A DNA stretch of 64,000 bases from Rhodobacterales bacterium (GTDB lineage: Bacteria > Pseudomonadota > Alphaproteobacteria > Rhodobacterales > Rhodobacteraceae): NCBI GenBank assembly GCA_026400355.1, contig JAPLPE010000015.1, positions 62,001 through 126,000 of the forward strand. Reading direction: 5' to 3'. A program made the translations under genes and the position numbers. The notes below the pieces were generated by a model. It ran no database searches. It was not told the origin of the DNA and was given only the letters and a program-made list of their open reading frames with translations. This document shows, piece by piece, positions 24,430 through 33,960 of this stretch; positions within the stretch are counted from its first letter, which is position 1, and every line of letters starts with the position of its first letter.

Positions 24430-25026
24430 TTACCCCTGCCGCGCCCGCCGGTTCCGCCGCCGCCGCAGGCGTGGCGACAGGAACAGCACGATCCCCGTCA
24501 CCCCGAACACCACCAGAGCAACTGCCGTGGTATCTGCGAGCCACCGGCCCAACCCCGTCCCCAGCCATCCCCGCTCATGCAGCGACGACACGACCCGCGA
24601 CCAGCGCACCTCATGCCCCATCTCGGCCCCGTCCGGCGCCAGCATCGTAATGAGGTAAGACTCCTCAAGCCAGACATGCCCCGTGTCCCGGTCCACGATC
24701 ACATCTCCCTCGGCCGTATCGATCCACCAGACCGCCCGGTTCCGCCATGTCGCGTCGCGCTTCAGCGATGCTTCGGTCCCCGGATGAACACGCGCGGCCA
24801 GCGCAAAGGCCTCCTCCTCCGTCACCGGCGCGATCCCAGGCGCATGATCCATCGCGGCCATCTCGGCCTCCAGCGTAACCGGCAACCAGTCTTCGACCGC
24901 ATCCCGATGGTTCAGGTAAAGCCCCGTCAGCCCCGCCAGAATGACCCAGGGCAGGATCAGCGCACCCAGCCAGCCATGTACCGTCCGCAGGTGCCGCTCC
25001 ACATTCCATCCTTCGAACCACGCCAT
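24430..25026 (-). CDS. PepSY-associated membrane protein
   Basis: This 198-residue inner-membrane protein has a first helix in RHLRTVHGWLGALILPWVILAG (about 10-32), a periplasmic PepSY-type segment (VTEEEAFALAARVHPG...VIVDRDTGHVW), a conserved SRVVSSLHERGWLGTGLGRWLAD and a final helix VALVVFGVTGIVLFL followed by an Arg-rich tail. This is the short form of the PepSY_TM family, whose longer members act in siderophore-iron reduction or uptake. The start at 25026 has a GGGGCAGG site; the earlier open frame adds no family sequence. No iron genes are adjacent. Confidence 0.8.
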   Translation of the reverse strand: MAWFEGWNVERHLRTVHGWLGALILPWVILAGLTGLYLNHRDAVEDWLPVTLEAEMAAMDHAPGIAPVTEEEAFALAARVHPGTEASLKRDATWRNRAVWWIDTAEGDVIVDRDTGHVWLEESYLITMLAPDGAEMGHEVRWSRVVSSLHERGWLGTGLGRWLADTTAVALVVFGVTGIVLFLSPRLRRRRNRRARQG

Positions 25027-25210
25027 CGCACCTGCCCCTTTGCCCTGCCTCTTGCTAGTCGACGCCCCGCCGCCGCGCCACGGGGTCAAAAGCCACGCCA
25101 ACGCCGCGTTCATCCACCGCTTTTCCACCGTCCTTGACCTCGCGCCCGATTGCGCCTAAGGCCCACTCAGTCGAACGCCCCGGCAATCCGGCCGGGCGGG
25201 CCGCGCGATC

Positions 25211-25230
25211 TTGCGGCCACTTAGCCGCAA
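25211..25230 (+). promoter_or_regulatory. 5' leader hairpin of the DEAD-box helicase gene
   Basis: TTGCGGC (25211-25217) and GCCGCAA (25224-25230) form a perfect seven-base stem with loop CACTTA, 20 bases before the TTG start. Such a structure could affect translation or serve as an RNA target of the helicase itself. That role is speculation. Confidence 0.4.
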
Positions 25231-25250
25231 CTCCGCGAAAGGGCTTTTCA

Positions 25251-26804
25251 TTGACTGACTCCACGACCACGACACTCACATTCTCCGATCTCCATCTCGA
25301 CCCAAAGGTTGTTCAGGCCGTCGCAGACGCAGGCTACACCGTGCCCACACCGATTCAGGCCGGTGCGATCCCCCCGGCGCTCGAAGGGCGCGACGTGTTG
25401 GGCATTGCCCAGACCGGTACGGGCAAGACCGCCAGTTTCGTCCTCCCCATGATCACGCTCCTCGGCCGTGGACGGGCGCGGGCACGCATGCCGCGCAGCC
25501 TTGTCCTCTGCCCCACCCGCGAACTCGCGGCGCAAGTGGCCGAAAACTTCGACAAATACGCCAAACACCACAAGCTGACCAAAGCCCTGCTGATCGGCGG
25601 CGTCAGCTTCAAGGATCAGGACACGCTGATCGACCGGGGCGTCGATGTGCTCATCGCCACGCCAGGCCGCCTCCTTGACCATTTCGAACGCGGCAAGCTT
25701 CTCCTCACCGGCGTCCAGATCATGGTCGTGGACGAGGCCGACCGAATGCTCGACATGGGCTTCATTCCCGATATCGAACGCATCTTCAACCTGACCCCCT
25801 TCACCCGGCAGACCCTGTTCTTCTCCGCAACCATGGCGCCCGAGATCGAGCGGATCACCAACACGTTCCTTTCGAATCCGGCCAAGATCGAAGTAGCCCG
25901 CGCCGCAACCACGGGTGAAAACATCACACAGGGCGTCGTGATGTTCAAAGCGTCCAAGCGCGAAAATGAAGGCAGCGAAAAGCGTGCCGTCCTTCGCGCC
26001 ATGATCGATGACGAAGGCGAGGCCTGCACCAACGCGATCATCTTCTGCAACCGCAAGACGGATGTGGATATCGTCTCGAAATCGCTCAAGAAATACGGGT
26101 ACAATGCCGAACCGATCCACGGCGACCTTGATCAATCCGTCCGCACCCGCACGCTCGACGGCTTCCGCGCAGGTTCCGTGCGCTTCCTCTGCGCCTCCGA
26201 CGTCGCCGCCCGTGGCCTCGACATCCCGGCCGTCAGTCACGTCTTCAACTTCGACGTGCCAAGCCACGCAGAGGATTACGTTCACCGCATCGGCCGCACC
26301 GGCCGCGCCGGACGTTCGGGCAAGGCCATGATGATATGCGTGCCGCGCGATGAAAAGAACCTCGATGCCATCGAACGGCTTGTGCAGGAACCGATACCCC
26401 GCCTTGCCAACCCCTTGGGTGACCGCCCCATGGTGGATGAAACCGAGGACAAGCCTGCCGCCCGTGCGCCGCGCGAAGAACGCAGCGAACGCATCCGCGG
26501 ACGCGGTCCCCGTACCGAACGCAAGCAAGACCGCAATACCGATACCCCGGTCGAAGCTGTCGCTACAGCAGAGGCAAATGCCGTCGAAGTGGTGGCCGAA
26601 CCTGCGCCCGATCTGCTCATCGACCGCAACCGCCCGCGCCCCGAGCGCAGCGACCGGCCCGAGCGGGATCGCTCCGACCGGGATCGCTCCGACCGGGACC
26701 GCCCGCGCCGCGAACGCAACGACCGTGACGACAGGATCGTCGGAATGGGCGATGACACCCCGTCTTTCATCATGAAAAGCTTCGAGGAGCGCCGTGCGCG
26801 GTGA
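25251..26804 (+). CDS. DEAD-box ATP-dependent RNA helicase
   Basis: This 517-residue RNA helicase unwinds structured RNA, typically in ribosome assembly or mRNA decay. It has the Q motif (FSDLHLDPKVVQAVADAGYTVPTPIQ, its parts), Walker A AQTGTGKT (53-60), PTRELA, DEAD at 161-164, SAT (FFSATMAPE), and HRIGRTGRAGR in the second domain. The last ~100 residues are a charged Arg/Asp/Glu-rich tail with tandem RSDRD repeats. The reading frame has an upstream ATG (25134), but homology begins at the TTG at 25251, with GAAAGGG upstream. The tail is likely an RNA-binding extension as in RhlE-type helicases. Confidence 0.9.
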   Translation: MTDSTTTTLTFSDLHLDPKVVQAVADAGYTVPTPIQAGAIPPALEGRDVLGIAQTGTGKTASFVLPMITLLGRGRARARMPRSLVLCPTRELAAQVAENFDKYAKHHKLTKALLIGGVSFKDQDTLIDRGVDVLIATPGRLLDHFERGKLLLTGVQIMVVDEADRMLDMGFIPDIERIFNLTPFTRQTLFFSATMAPEIERITNTFLSNPAKIEVARAATTGENITQGVVMFKASKRENEGSEKRAVLRAMIDDEGEACTNAIIFCNRKTDVDIVSKSLKKYGYNAEPIHGDLDQSVRTRTLDGFRAGSVRFLCASDVAARGLDIPAVSHVFNFDVPSHAEDYVHRIGRTGRAGRSGKAMMICVPRDEKNLDAIERLVQEPIPRLANPLGDRPMVDETEDKPAARAPREERSERIRGRGPRTERKQDRNTDTPVEAVATAEANAVEVVAEPAPDLLIDRNRPRPERSDRPERDRSDRDRSDRDRPRRERNDRDDRIVGMGDDTPSFIMKSFEERRAR

Positions 26805-27448
26805 GACCCGTTTTCGGCCTCCTTCTGCCTGTTCTGACCATTCTGCTCGGCGGTCAGGCAACAGCGCAGTCCCAGAACTGCATCGCCCATGTGAACCATC
26901 AGGAACTCATCATCGTGGCCGGGACCGTCGTGGACGGCAACGGCACGACCGGCCTGCGTGAACGCCTGTTCAACTGGCCCAGCCGCACCTGGGACAAGGC
27001 CTGGGGCGAACCGCCCGAATGCGACAGTGGCGTCACCATCGCCTTTCTGGCCAACATGCTCTCACTCGCAGAAACCAAAGGCTATTGCCTAGCCGACGCT
27101 GATGACGGCACTGGGTTTCTCCTCGTCCCCGGCGAACGCAACTTCCGCGGCCGATGCCGCTCCACCGTCTGCGACACGGTCGACATGGTCGCGGAGCAGA
27201 GCCTTGCCGTGGCAGGGACCGTTACCTCGATCCTCGCCGGCCAGAAGATCGACAGCCCCGCCGATGGGGTGACGGCACTGGCGAGCGGATCAGGCGCCAT
27301 GCTCCTTACCGGCCAGACCCCAGCCCTGATTTCAGCCCTCGGCCAAGGTGCTGCCGCCTTGACCGCTGCCCTCTCCGCCCCGGCCGCTGCCGCCGCAGCG
27401 GCCGTCACTGTGGTGACGGTCGGTGGCGCGGTCTATGTTTGCTCCTGA
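26801..27448 (+). CDS. secreted hypothetical protein overlapping the helicase
   Basis: This 215-residue protein has a clear signal peptide (MRPVFGLLLPVLTILLGGQATAQS), an extracytoplasmic part with about five cysteines (QNCIAH, ECDSG, GYCLAD, RGRCRSTVCD), and a C-terminal alanine-rich hydrophobic stretch (ALTAALSAPAAAAAAAVTVVTVGGAVYVC) that could be a membrane segment ending in Cys. The GTG start overlaps the helicase stop (GTGA), so translation is coupled, although no functional link is apparent. I recognise no family. Confidence 0.7.
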   Translation: MRPVFGLLLPVLTILLGGQATAQSQNCIAHVNHQELIIVAGTVVDGNGTTGLRERLFNWPSRTWDKAWGEPPECDSGVTIAFLANMLSLAETKGYCLADADDGTGFLLVPGERNFRGRCRSTVCDTVDMVAEQSLAVAGTVTSILAGQKIDSPADGVTALASGSGAMLLTGQTPALISALGQGAAALTAALSAPAAAAAAAVTVVTVGGAVYVCS

Positions 27449-27463
27449 ACGAAGCTCAGCATA

Positions 27464-27631
27464 AGCGGGATCAGCGGGGCCTCCAGTAATGGCACCGCCC
27501 CGCCCATTTTGAAACGTCTCAACTGGCCCCGGTTCAGCCTGCCCTGCCCGGGGCAGGCTGAACCGGAACGCCAAGGCGTCCGGGGCGAAAGGCTTTTCTG
27601 ACGCCGTGTGACCAAGTCGATGGCCTTTGTC
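27464..27631. repeat. composite intergenic repeat, copy B
   Basis: This is the second copy of the element at 14877-15076, with the same ordered blocks: AGCGGGATCAG, CACCGCCCCGC, a hairpin on CCTGCCC/GGGCAGG, ACGCCAAGGCGTCC (27568-27581), and GTGTGACCAA with an imperfect 22-base palindrome (27610-27631). It too lies between convergent genes (secreted protein, plus; RNase J, minus). Confidence 0.65.
27529..27566. terminator. 16-base-pair perfect hairpin in repeat copy B
   Basis: CCGGTTCAGCCTGCCC (27529-27544) is the exact inverse of 27551-27566, with a six-base loop TGCCCG. It is the strongest hairpin I see in the window. It lies between convergent genes and may stop transcription from both sides; there is no U-tract. 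Confidence 0.6.
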
Positions 27632-27707
27632 ATTTCTGGGGGGTGCGCTTCAGCACACCAACCGCCGCCAATCACAAGCCTGGGACCGGGTTCACCCCGC
27701 CCCATCG

Positions 27708-29375
27708 TCAAGACAACCGCGACACCACGATCGTCACCTCGGGCTTCTTCCCGATCTCGTTCTGCGCCGACTGCCGGACGATCCGCTTCAATTCCTTGTC
27801 GAGCTTCTCTTCGTCCATGATCGTCTTGCGATCTGCCCGCCCGACGAACTGCGCAAGGTCAGCCTCCAGAATATCAACCAGGGCCGCATTGGACCGTCCC
27901 TTTTCGGGCAGGCCCATCAGCTCGCACCACGGATCGCCCAAAGGCTCATCATTCTCGTCAATGATCAGCGTCACCAGCACATGCCCGTTCAGCGCCATGC
28001 GGATCCGGTCCCGCACAACGCCGTCCATCGCGCCGATCATCACCGATCCGTCCAGATACTGACGGCCAGTCTCGATGTATTCTGCCACCTTCGGCGTGTT
28101 GCCCGACAGATCGATCATCATCCCGTTCACCGCGATGATCCCGGCCAGCCCCTTGGCCTTGGCGATCTTCACATGCTCGCGCAGGTGACGATGTTCGCCA
28201 TGCATCGGGATCAGAACCTGCGGCTTGATGATGTCGTGCATCGTCTCAAGGTCGGGCCGGTTCGCATGGCCGGAAACGTGGTACTTGCCCACAGGATCAT
28301 CGACCACGTCCACGCCCAATTCCGACAACTGGTTCATGATCTTGATCACACCCCGCTCGTTCCCCGGAATGGTCTTGGACGAGAAAAGAAACGTATCCCC
28401 TTCCTTCATCGACAGCCCCAGATAGGACCCCTGCGCCAGTTGCGCCGAAGCGGCCCGCCGTTCCCCCTGCGATCCGGTCACCAGCAACAGGAGATTCTGA
28501 CGCGGCAGGAAGGCCGCATCCTCGGGCGGGATTGTCTTCGGGAACCCGGTCAGAAGCCCTGTCTCGGTCGCAGCCTCCACCATCCGCCGCATCGCCCGGC
28601 CCAGCAGCACCACCGTCCGCCCTGCCTTCTGTGCGGCCAAGGCAATCGTCTTAAGCCGCGCAACGTTCGACGCAAAGGTGGTCGCGACCACCATCCCCGT
28701 CGCATCGCGCAACAGCTTCTCGATCTCGGGCCCAAGGGTCGATTCAGACCGCCCCGGATGCCCCGAAAACACGTTCGTGGAATCACAGACCAAAGCCTTG
28801 ACGCCCGGCCGCGCCACAGACTCCCACAATTCGCGGTCAAACGCCTCACCCACGACCGGGTTGGTATCGATCTTGAAGTCGCCTGAATGAATGATCCGCC
28901 CTGCCGCCGTGTCGATCACCAGACCGGCGCTTTCGGGAATCGAATGGCTGACGGGCAGGAAGCCCACGACAAACGGCCCCACCGTCACCGTGTCAGGCCA
29001 GGCACCGACGACGTGCAGCGCCGACGAAGGCGCGCCCTGCTCGTCCAGCTTGTTCTGCGCAATCGCCGCCGTGAACTTGCGCGCATAGATCGGCGCGCGA
29101 AGTCGGTCCCAGAAATGCCCCACAGCACCGACATGGTCCTCATGCGCATGCGTGATAAAGATCGCCTCGATCCGGTCCCGCCGGGCAGCCAGCCAACTGA
29201 TATCGGGCATGATCAGGTCCACACCCGGCGACGTGTCCATGTCCGGGAAAGTCACCCCCAGATCGACGACGATCAGCCGCTCCTGCCCCGGTTTGCCATA
29301 GCCATAGACATAGGCGTTCATCCCGATCTCGCCCGCGCCTCCAAGGGGAAGGTAGATCAGTCTTTCACTGCGCAT
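27708..29375 (-). CDS. rnj: ribonuclease J
   Basis: RNase J is a metallo-beta-lactamase-fold nuclease with 5'-3' exonuclease and endonuclease activity, replacing much of the RNase E-linked decay in many alphaproteobacteria. This 555-residue protein has LPLGGAGEIGMN, the zinc motif HAHEDH (76-81), SHSIPES and GDFKID in the beta-lactamase core, the beta-CASP part (RRAASAQLA; HVSGHA), and a C-terminal domain ending VTIVVSRLS. Length is normal. It starts one base before the coaX stop and is the last gene of the nuoN-birA-coaX-rnj tail. The symbol rnj is used generically. Confidence 0.95.
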   Translation of the reverse strand: MRSERLIYLPLGGAGEIGMNAYVYGYGKPGQERLIVVDLGVTFPDMDTSPGVDLIMPDISWLAARRDRIEAIFITHAHEDHVGAVGHFWDRLRAPIYARKFTAAIAQNKLDEQGAPSSALHVVGAWPDTVTVGPFVVGFLPVSHSIPESAGLVIDTAAGRIIHSGDFKIDTNPVVGEAFDRELWESVARPGVKALVCDSTNVFSGHPGRSESTLGPEIEKLLRDATGMVVATTFASNVARLKTIALAAQKAGRTVVLLGRAMRRMVEAATETGLLTGFPKTIPPEDAAFLPRQNLLLLVTGSQGERRAASAQLAQGSYLGLSMKEGDTFLFSSKTIPGNERGVIKIMNQLSELGVDVVDDPVGKYHVSGHANRPDLETMHDIIKPQVLIPMHGEHRHLREHVKIAKAKGLAGIIAVNGMMIDLSGNTPKVAEYIETGRQYLDGSVMIGAMDGVVRDRIRMALNGHVLVTLIIDENDEPLGDPWCELMGLPEKGRSNAALVDILEADLAQFVGRADRKTIMDEEKLDKELKRIVRQSAQNEIGKKPEVTIVVSRLS

Positions 29376-30158
29376 TCACTGGTCCTTGTTGAATTTATGG
29401 ATGACGGTCAGCCCGTGCATCGTCAGATCGTCCTCGATCCGGTCAAATAGAACGTCCGCCGTCCCGAACAATGAGGCAAGCCCGCCCGTGCCGATGATCC
29501 GCATGGTTCCGCGACCTGCCTCGGCCCGTTCGGCCTTGATGCGTGCGCATATCTCGCGCACCAGTCCGATGTAACCCCAGAAGATACCCGATTGCATGCA
29601 GGCGACCGTATTCGTGCCCACCACGCGCTGCGGACGGCTCACATCCACATGCGGCAGGGCAGCGGCCGCGCTGTGCAGCGCTTCAAGGCTTGTATTCACC
29701 CCCGGCGCGATGATCCCGCCGACATATGCCCCGTCATCCTCGACCACGTCGAACGTTGTGGCCGTCCCGAAGTCCACCACGATCAGATTCCCGCCATGCC
29801 GATCAAAGGCTCCGGCCGTGTTGACCAGCCGGTCCGGCCCCACCTGCGTCCCCGCATCCACACGGGGCGGCACCGGCAACACACAATCCGGCTTTCCAAC
29901 GACGAGCGGGCGACAGTTGTAATACCGGTCCGCCAGAACCCGCAGATTGAACACCACGCGGGGCACAGTTGACGAAATGATGACCGCGTCAATCTTCACC
30001 TCGACCTTCTGGAATTGCATCAGCGATGTAAGCCAGACGAAGTACTGATCCGCCGTCCGCTGCCATTCGGTAGACGTGCGCCATGTCCCCAGGAACTTCA
30101 CCCCGTCCCAGATCGAAAACACGGTATTCGTATTGCCGCAGTCAATCGCAAGAAGCAT
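29376..30158 (-). CDS. coaX: type III pantothenate kinase
   Basis: CoaX phosphorylates pantothenate in the first step of coenzyme A synthesis and, unlike type I kinases, is not inhibited by CoA. This 260-residue protein has the phosphate-binding DCGNTNT (6-12), the pantothenate site PxxxGPDRLVN, and the second conserved block IVVDFGTATTFDVV, followed by GGIIAPGVNTSLEAL. Length is usual. It sits between birA (42 bases upstream) and rnj (directly downstream), an arrangement common in this bacterial family at the end of the nuo cluster. Confidence 0.95.
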   Translation of the reverse strand: MLLAIDCGNTNTVFSIWDGVKFLGTWRTSTEWQRTADQYFVWLTSLMQFQKVEVKIDAVIISSTVPRVVFNLRVLADRYYNCRPLVVGKPDCVLPVPPRVDAGTQVGPDRLVNTAGAFDRHGGNLIVVDFGTATTFDVVEDDGAYVGGIIAPGVNTSLEALHSAAAALPHVDVSRPQRVVGTNTVACMQSGIFWGYIGLVREICARIKAERAEAGRGTMRIIGTGGLASLFGTADVLFDRIEDDLTMHGLTVIHKFNKDQ

Positions 30159-30200
30159 GGTGAGTCCTCTCCGGCGGGGTTTGCGCGTCCCTGCCCGTTG

Positions 30201-30959
30201 TCAAAAATAGACATCCGCCGCTGGGATGATCTGTGGCCCGGTCGCGGTGATCAGGACAAGGTTACCGTCCATATCAACCGTATCAAAGATTCCGGTGAAC
30301 TCCTCGCGCATCGTGCGCGCGGTAATCGTCTCGCCCAGCCTGGCCGCATTCCGCAGCCAGTCCTCGCGAATCCGCTGAAAGCCCAAGGCGTCCAGCTTTG
30401 CCTCCTGCGTGGCATAGGCCGAGGCGAGGACCGTGAGGAAATCCTCCGCACTCACCGCCTGCCCGCCCTCGCTCGTCAGTGACACTGGGCAAAACCCGCC
30501 TGTCACGCCCGCAGGCACACCCCCCAGATTCACACCGACACCGACAGAAAGCCAGTCCACCATCGGTCCGCGCCCGGTGCTTTCCAGAAGGATGCCGGCC
30601 ACTTTGCCACCGTTCAGCAGCACGTCATTGGGCCATTTCAACGACAACAGGCTCCGGTCCGCAAACAACGCCAGCGCTTCGAACAGCGCATTGGCCGCCA
30701 GAAACGACCGCTTGGCCGCTTCCGGCACCGTGGCCCAGGGCTTGTAGATCAGCGTCGCCGCCAGATTGCCGGCAGGCTGTTGCCAGACCCGGCCCCGCCG
30801 CCCGCGCGCCGCCGTCTGCCGGTGCGCCATGATCCATGTCGGCCCGTCCAGATCACGCGCCCGGCGGGCCGCCTCAGCCATGGTGCTGTCAACCTCGTCA
30901 AGAATGACGCGGGCATATCCCTCGGGCCAAAGGCCCTTGGGAACGGGTTCAGTTGACAA
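30201..30959 (-). CDS. birA: biotin-[acetyl-CoA-carboxylase] ligase, monofunctional
   Basis: BirA attaches biotin to carboxylase subunits through biotinyl-AMP. This 252-residue protein has the biotin-binding loop [10 protein letters not shown], the conserved [21 protein letters not shown] and a C-terminal SH3-like part ([22 protein letters not shown]). It lacks the N-terminal winged helix that lets E. coli BirA also repress biotin genes, so it should be an enzyme only. Its start overlaps the end of nuoN by 11 bases, which points to co-transcription with complex I genes. Confidence 0.92.
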   Translation of the reverse strand: MSTEPVPKGLWPEGYARVILDEVDSTMAEAARRARDLDGPTWIMAHRQTAARGRRGRVWQQPAGNLAATLIYKPWATVPEAAKRSFLAANALFEALALFADRSLLSLKWPNDVLLNGGKVAGILLESTGRGPMVDWLSVGVGVNLGGVPAGVTGGFCPVSLTSEGGQAVSAEDFLTVLASAYATQEAKLDALGFQRIREDWLRNAARLGETITARTMREEFTGIFDTVDMDGNLVLITATGPQIIPAADVYF

Positions 30960-32385
30960 GCGCTGCCGCCGCGGCAGCAGCCACCGGCTCCATCCCGAAC
31001 ATGTTTATGACGCCCACGATCATGATCAGGGCCGAACCCATGAGCACGACCCACAGGATCGGACCGCCACCTGCATCAAGCGGCTCCCGATCTTGTCCAA
31101 AGTACATGTAGTAGACAATGCGGATGTAATAGAAGGCTCCTATCACAGCCGCAATCACACCCGCTACGGCCAGCCAGGTCATCCCCGCCTCAACCGCCGC
31201 GCGCAACACATAAAACTTGCCAAAAAAGCCCAACATGGGTGCCGCCACGCCAGCAAGGCTGAACAGCAGCACAAGCAAAGCCAGCGCCCGCAATGGCTCA
31301 TGCTTGGAATACATGTGGAGCGCGCCGATATCCGTCACCGGGACCCCGTCCTTCTCCATCGACAAGATGAATGCAAACATACCGACGTTCATCGTGATGT
31401 AGATGACCATATAGATCAGCATCGCCTCGACGCCGAAGGTCGTGCCCGCAGCCAACCCCATCAGGGCAAAACCCATGTGCGAGATCGAGGAATAAGCCAT
31501 CAGACGCTTGATGTTGGTCTGACCGATGGCCGCAATCGCCCCGACGAACATCGACAGGACAGAGAGGAACGCAAGGATCTGCTGCCAGTCACTGATGACG
31601 CCGCCAAAGCCCTCGTGCAGAACCCGTGCCATGAGCGCAAGCGCCGCCATCTTCGGTGCTGTCGACAGGAAGGCCGTGACCGGTGTCGGTGCTCCTTCAT
31701 ATACGTCCGGCGTCCACATGTGGAACGGGGCCGCAGAAACCTTGAATGCAAACCCTGCGATCAGGAACACCAGACCGAACAGAAGTCCGATCGATACATC
31801 GTCCCCTGCTGCTTCGATGATACCGCTGAACAGGATTGTCCCGGTATAGCCATAAGTCAGCGAGGCACCATAAAGCAGCATCCCCGAAGACAGCGCACCA
31901 AGGATGAAATACTTCAGACCGGCTTCGGTCGACTTGACTGAATCCCGCCGCAGCGATGTCACCACGTAAAGCGAGAGCGACTGCAGCTCGAGTCCCATGT
32001 AAAGGACAAGCAGGTCTTCGGCCGATACCATGAACATCATCCCGACCGTCGCCAGAGCGACAAGCACCGGGTATTCAAAGCGCAGGATGCCACGGCGGGC
32101 CATGTAGTCCTGAGTCATCACCAGAACGACCGCACCCGAGAACAGGATGATGACCTTGCAGAACCGCGCAAAGCTGTCATCCACGAACGATCCGCCAAAG
32201 GCCGCGTTCGTTCCGGAACCCGTTGCGATCCACAGTCCGATCACGGCCATCACCGCTGCCGTGATCCAGACGATCATGGCCGCCGACTTGTCCTTGCCGG
32301 TATAGACGCCGGCCAGCAATGCCACGATCGCATAAACCGCGAGCGCGATCTCCGGCAGGATGACCTGTAAATCTTGAGCGATCAT
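30949..32385 (-). CDS. nuoN: NADH-quinone oxidoreductase subunit N
   Basis: NuoN is one of the three antiporter-like membrane subunits of complex I that drive proton pumping. The 478-residue protein has about fourteen helices and the family core ([66 protein letters not shown]), with the conserved lysines of the proton channels. It is the last nuo gene in the unit, 12 bases after nuoM, and overlaps birA by 11 bases. Confidence 0.96.
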   Translation of the reverse strand: MIAQDLQVILPEIALAVYAIVALLAGVYTGKDKSAAMIVWITAAVMAVIGLWIATGSGTNAAFGGSFVDDSFARFCKVIILFSGAVVLVMTQDYMARRGILRFEYPVLVALATVGMMFMVSAEDLLVLYMGLELQSLSLYVVTSLRRDSVKSTEAGLKYFILGALSSGMLLYGASLTYGYTGTILFSGIIEAAGDDVSIGLLFGLVFLIAGFAFKVSAAPFHMWTPDVYEGAPTPVTAFLSTAPKMAALALMARVLHEGFGGVISDWQQILAFLSVLSMFVGAIAAIGQTNIKRLMAYSSISHMGFALMGLAAGTTFGVEAMLIYMVIYITMNVGMFAFILSMEKDGVPVTDIGALHMYSKHEPLRALALLVLLFSLAGVAAPMLGFFGKFYVLRAAVEAGMTWLAVAGVIAAVIGAFYYIRIVYYMYFGQDREPLDAGGGPILWVVLMGSALIMIVGVINMFGMEPVAAAAAAALVN

Positions 32386-32397
32386 GCAATCGGTTCC

Positions 32398-33960
32398 TTA
32401 GTTTTCAGCAAAACTGACCGAGGCGGCATAACCTGCCTGGGCCGTTTCGACGTGGCCGACCAGTGCCGTGACACTGGGACCAATAAGATCGGTGACAAGA
32501 GACGGATAGACACCCAGCAACAGCGTCATCACGACCAGAGGCGCAAAGATGACCCGCTCGCGGCGGTTCATGTCCGTGATGGATTTCAGACCTTCCTTGA
32601 TCAGTTCGCCCATCACCACCCGCCGATAAAGCCAAAGCGCATAGGCCGCCGACAGGATCACACCCGAGGTCGCCACGGCAGCCACCCAGGTATTCACCTG
32701 GAAAACGCCCATCAGCGTCAGGAATTCGCCCACGAACCCGCTCGTCCCTGGCAGGCCGACGTTGGCCATCGTGAACAGCATGAAGATCAGAGCATAAGCC
32801 GGCATCCGGTTCACAAGGCCGCCATAAGCGTCGATCTCGCGGGTGTGCATGCGATCATAGATCACGCCGACGCAAAGAAACAACGCACCCGAGATGAAGC
32901 CGTGCGACACCATCTGGAACAGTGCACCGTCAATCCCCTGCTGGTTCACGGCGAAGATGCCCATCGTCACATAACCCATATGGGCAACCGACGAATATGC
33001 GATGACCTTCTTCATGTCCTGCTGCACCAGCGCAACAAGCGAAGTATAGACGATTGCAATGGCCGACAGCCAAAGCACCATGGGCCCCATCACCTCAGAC
33101 CCGACGGGGAACATGGGAAGGTTGAAGCGCAAGAACCCGTAGCCGCCCAGCTTGAGAAGGACCGCAGCCAGCACGACCGATCCGGCTGTCGGCGCCTGGA
33201 CGTGCGCATCGGGCAACCATGTATGGAACGGCCACATCGGCATCTTCACTGCAAAGGATGCAAAGAAGGCCAGCCACATCAAGGTCTGCATGCCGCCGGC
33301 AATATGAATGCCCAGCAAGGTGATCGGTTCAGCCGGGAAATTGTAGGTCAGCAAGGCGACCTGCCCTTCCCCGCACCCGCCGATGCAGGCCGAACCCGTC
33401 TGCACATACATCGCAACCATTGCGATCAACATCAGGACCGAGCCAAAGAACGTGTAGAGGAAGAACTTAAAGCTTGCATAGATACGGTCTTTGCCGCCCC
33501 AGATCCCGATGATCAGGAACATCGGGATCAGCCCCGCCTCAAGGAAGAGGTAGAACAGGACCAGATCCAGCGCGAGGAACACGCCGAGGATCATCGTCTC
33601 CAGTACAAGGAATGCGATCATGTATTCCTTGACCCGGTGCGTCACGTCCCAGCAGGACGCGATGACCAACGGCATAAGGAACGTCGTCAACATCACGAAC
33701 AGGATCGAAATACCGTCAACACCCATCCGGTACTTCAGCCCAAGAAGCCAAGTCTGTTCCTCGACGAACTGGAAATCCGGGTTCGCAGGGTCAAAGCGGA
33801 ACAGGATGAACAGGGACACAATAAAGGTGAACACGGTGGTCGCAAGAGCGACCCACTTTGCGTTCGACTGTGCCGGGTTGTCATCGCCCCGCAGGAACAA
33901 TCCAAGGATAACGGCCCCGACCATCGGGATGAACGTGGTGAGCGAGAGAATGCTGCCCAT
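32398..33960 (-). CDS. nuoM: NADH-quinone oxidoreductase subunit M
   Basis: NuoM is the second antiporter-like proton-pumping subunit of complex I. The 520-residue polytopic protein has the channel signature [14 protein letters not shown]-type segment, [38 protein letters not shown] (its parts) and [13 protein letters not shown]. Length is normal. It shares one base with the nuoL stop (TGATG arrangement) and is 12 bases before nuoN, so translation of nuoL-M-N is tightly linked. Confidence 0.96.
   Translation of the reverse strand: MGSILSLTTFIPMVGAVILGLFLRGDDNPAQSNAKWVALATTVFTFIVSLFILFRFDPANPDFQFVEEQTWLLGLKYRMGVDGISILFVMLTTFLMPLVIASCWDVTHRVKEYMIAFLVLETMILGVFLALDLVLFYLFLEAGLIPMFLIIGIWGGKDRIYASFKFFLYTFFGSVLMLIAMVAMYVQTGSACIGGCGEGQVALLTYNFPAEPITLLGIHIAGGMQTLMWLAFFASFAVKMPMWPFHTWLPDAHVQAPTAGSVVLAAVLLKLGGYGFLRFNLPMFPVGSEVMGPMVLWLSAIAIVYTSLVALVQQDMKKVIAYSSVAHMGYVTMGIFAVNQQGIDGALFQMVSHGFISGALFLCVGVIYDRMHTREIDAYGGLVNRMPAYALIFMLFTMANVGLPGTSGFVGEFLTLMGVFQVNTWVAAVATSGVILSAAYALWLYRRVVMGELIKEGLKSITDMNRRERVIFAPLVVMTLLLGVYPSLVTDLIGPSVTALVGHVETAQAGYAASVSFAEN

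Noticed and set aside
30201-30959. BirA as a biotin-operon repressor
   Set aside because: The N-terminal helix-turn-helix is absent; only the ligase and C-terminal domains are present.
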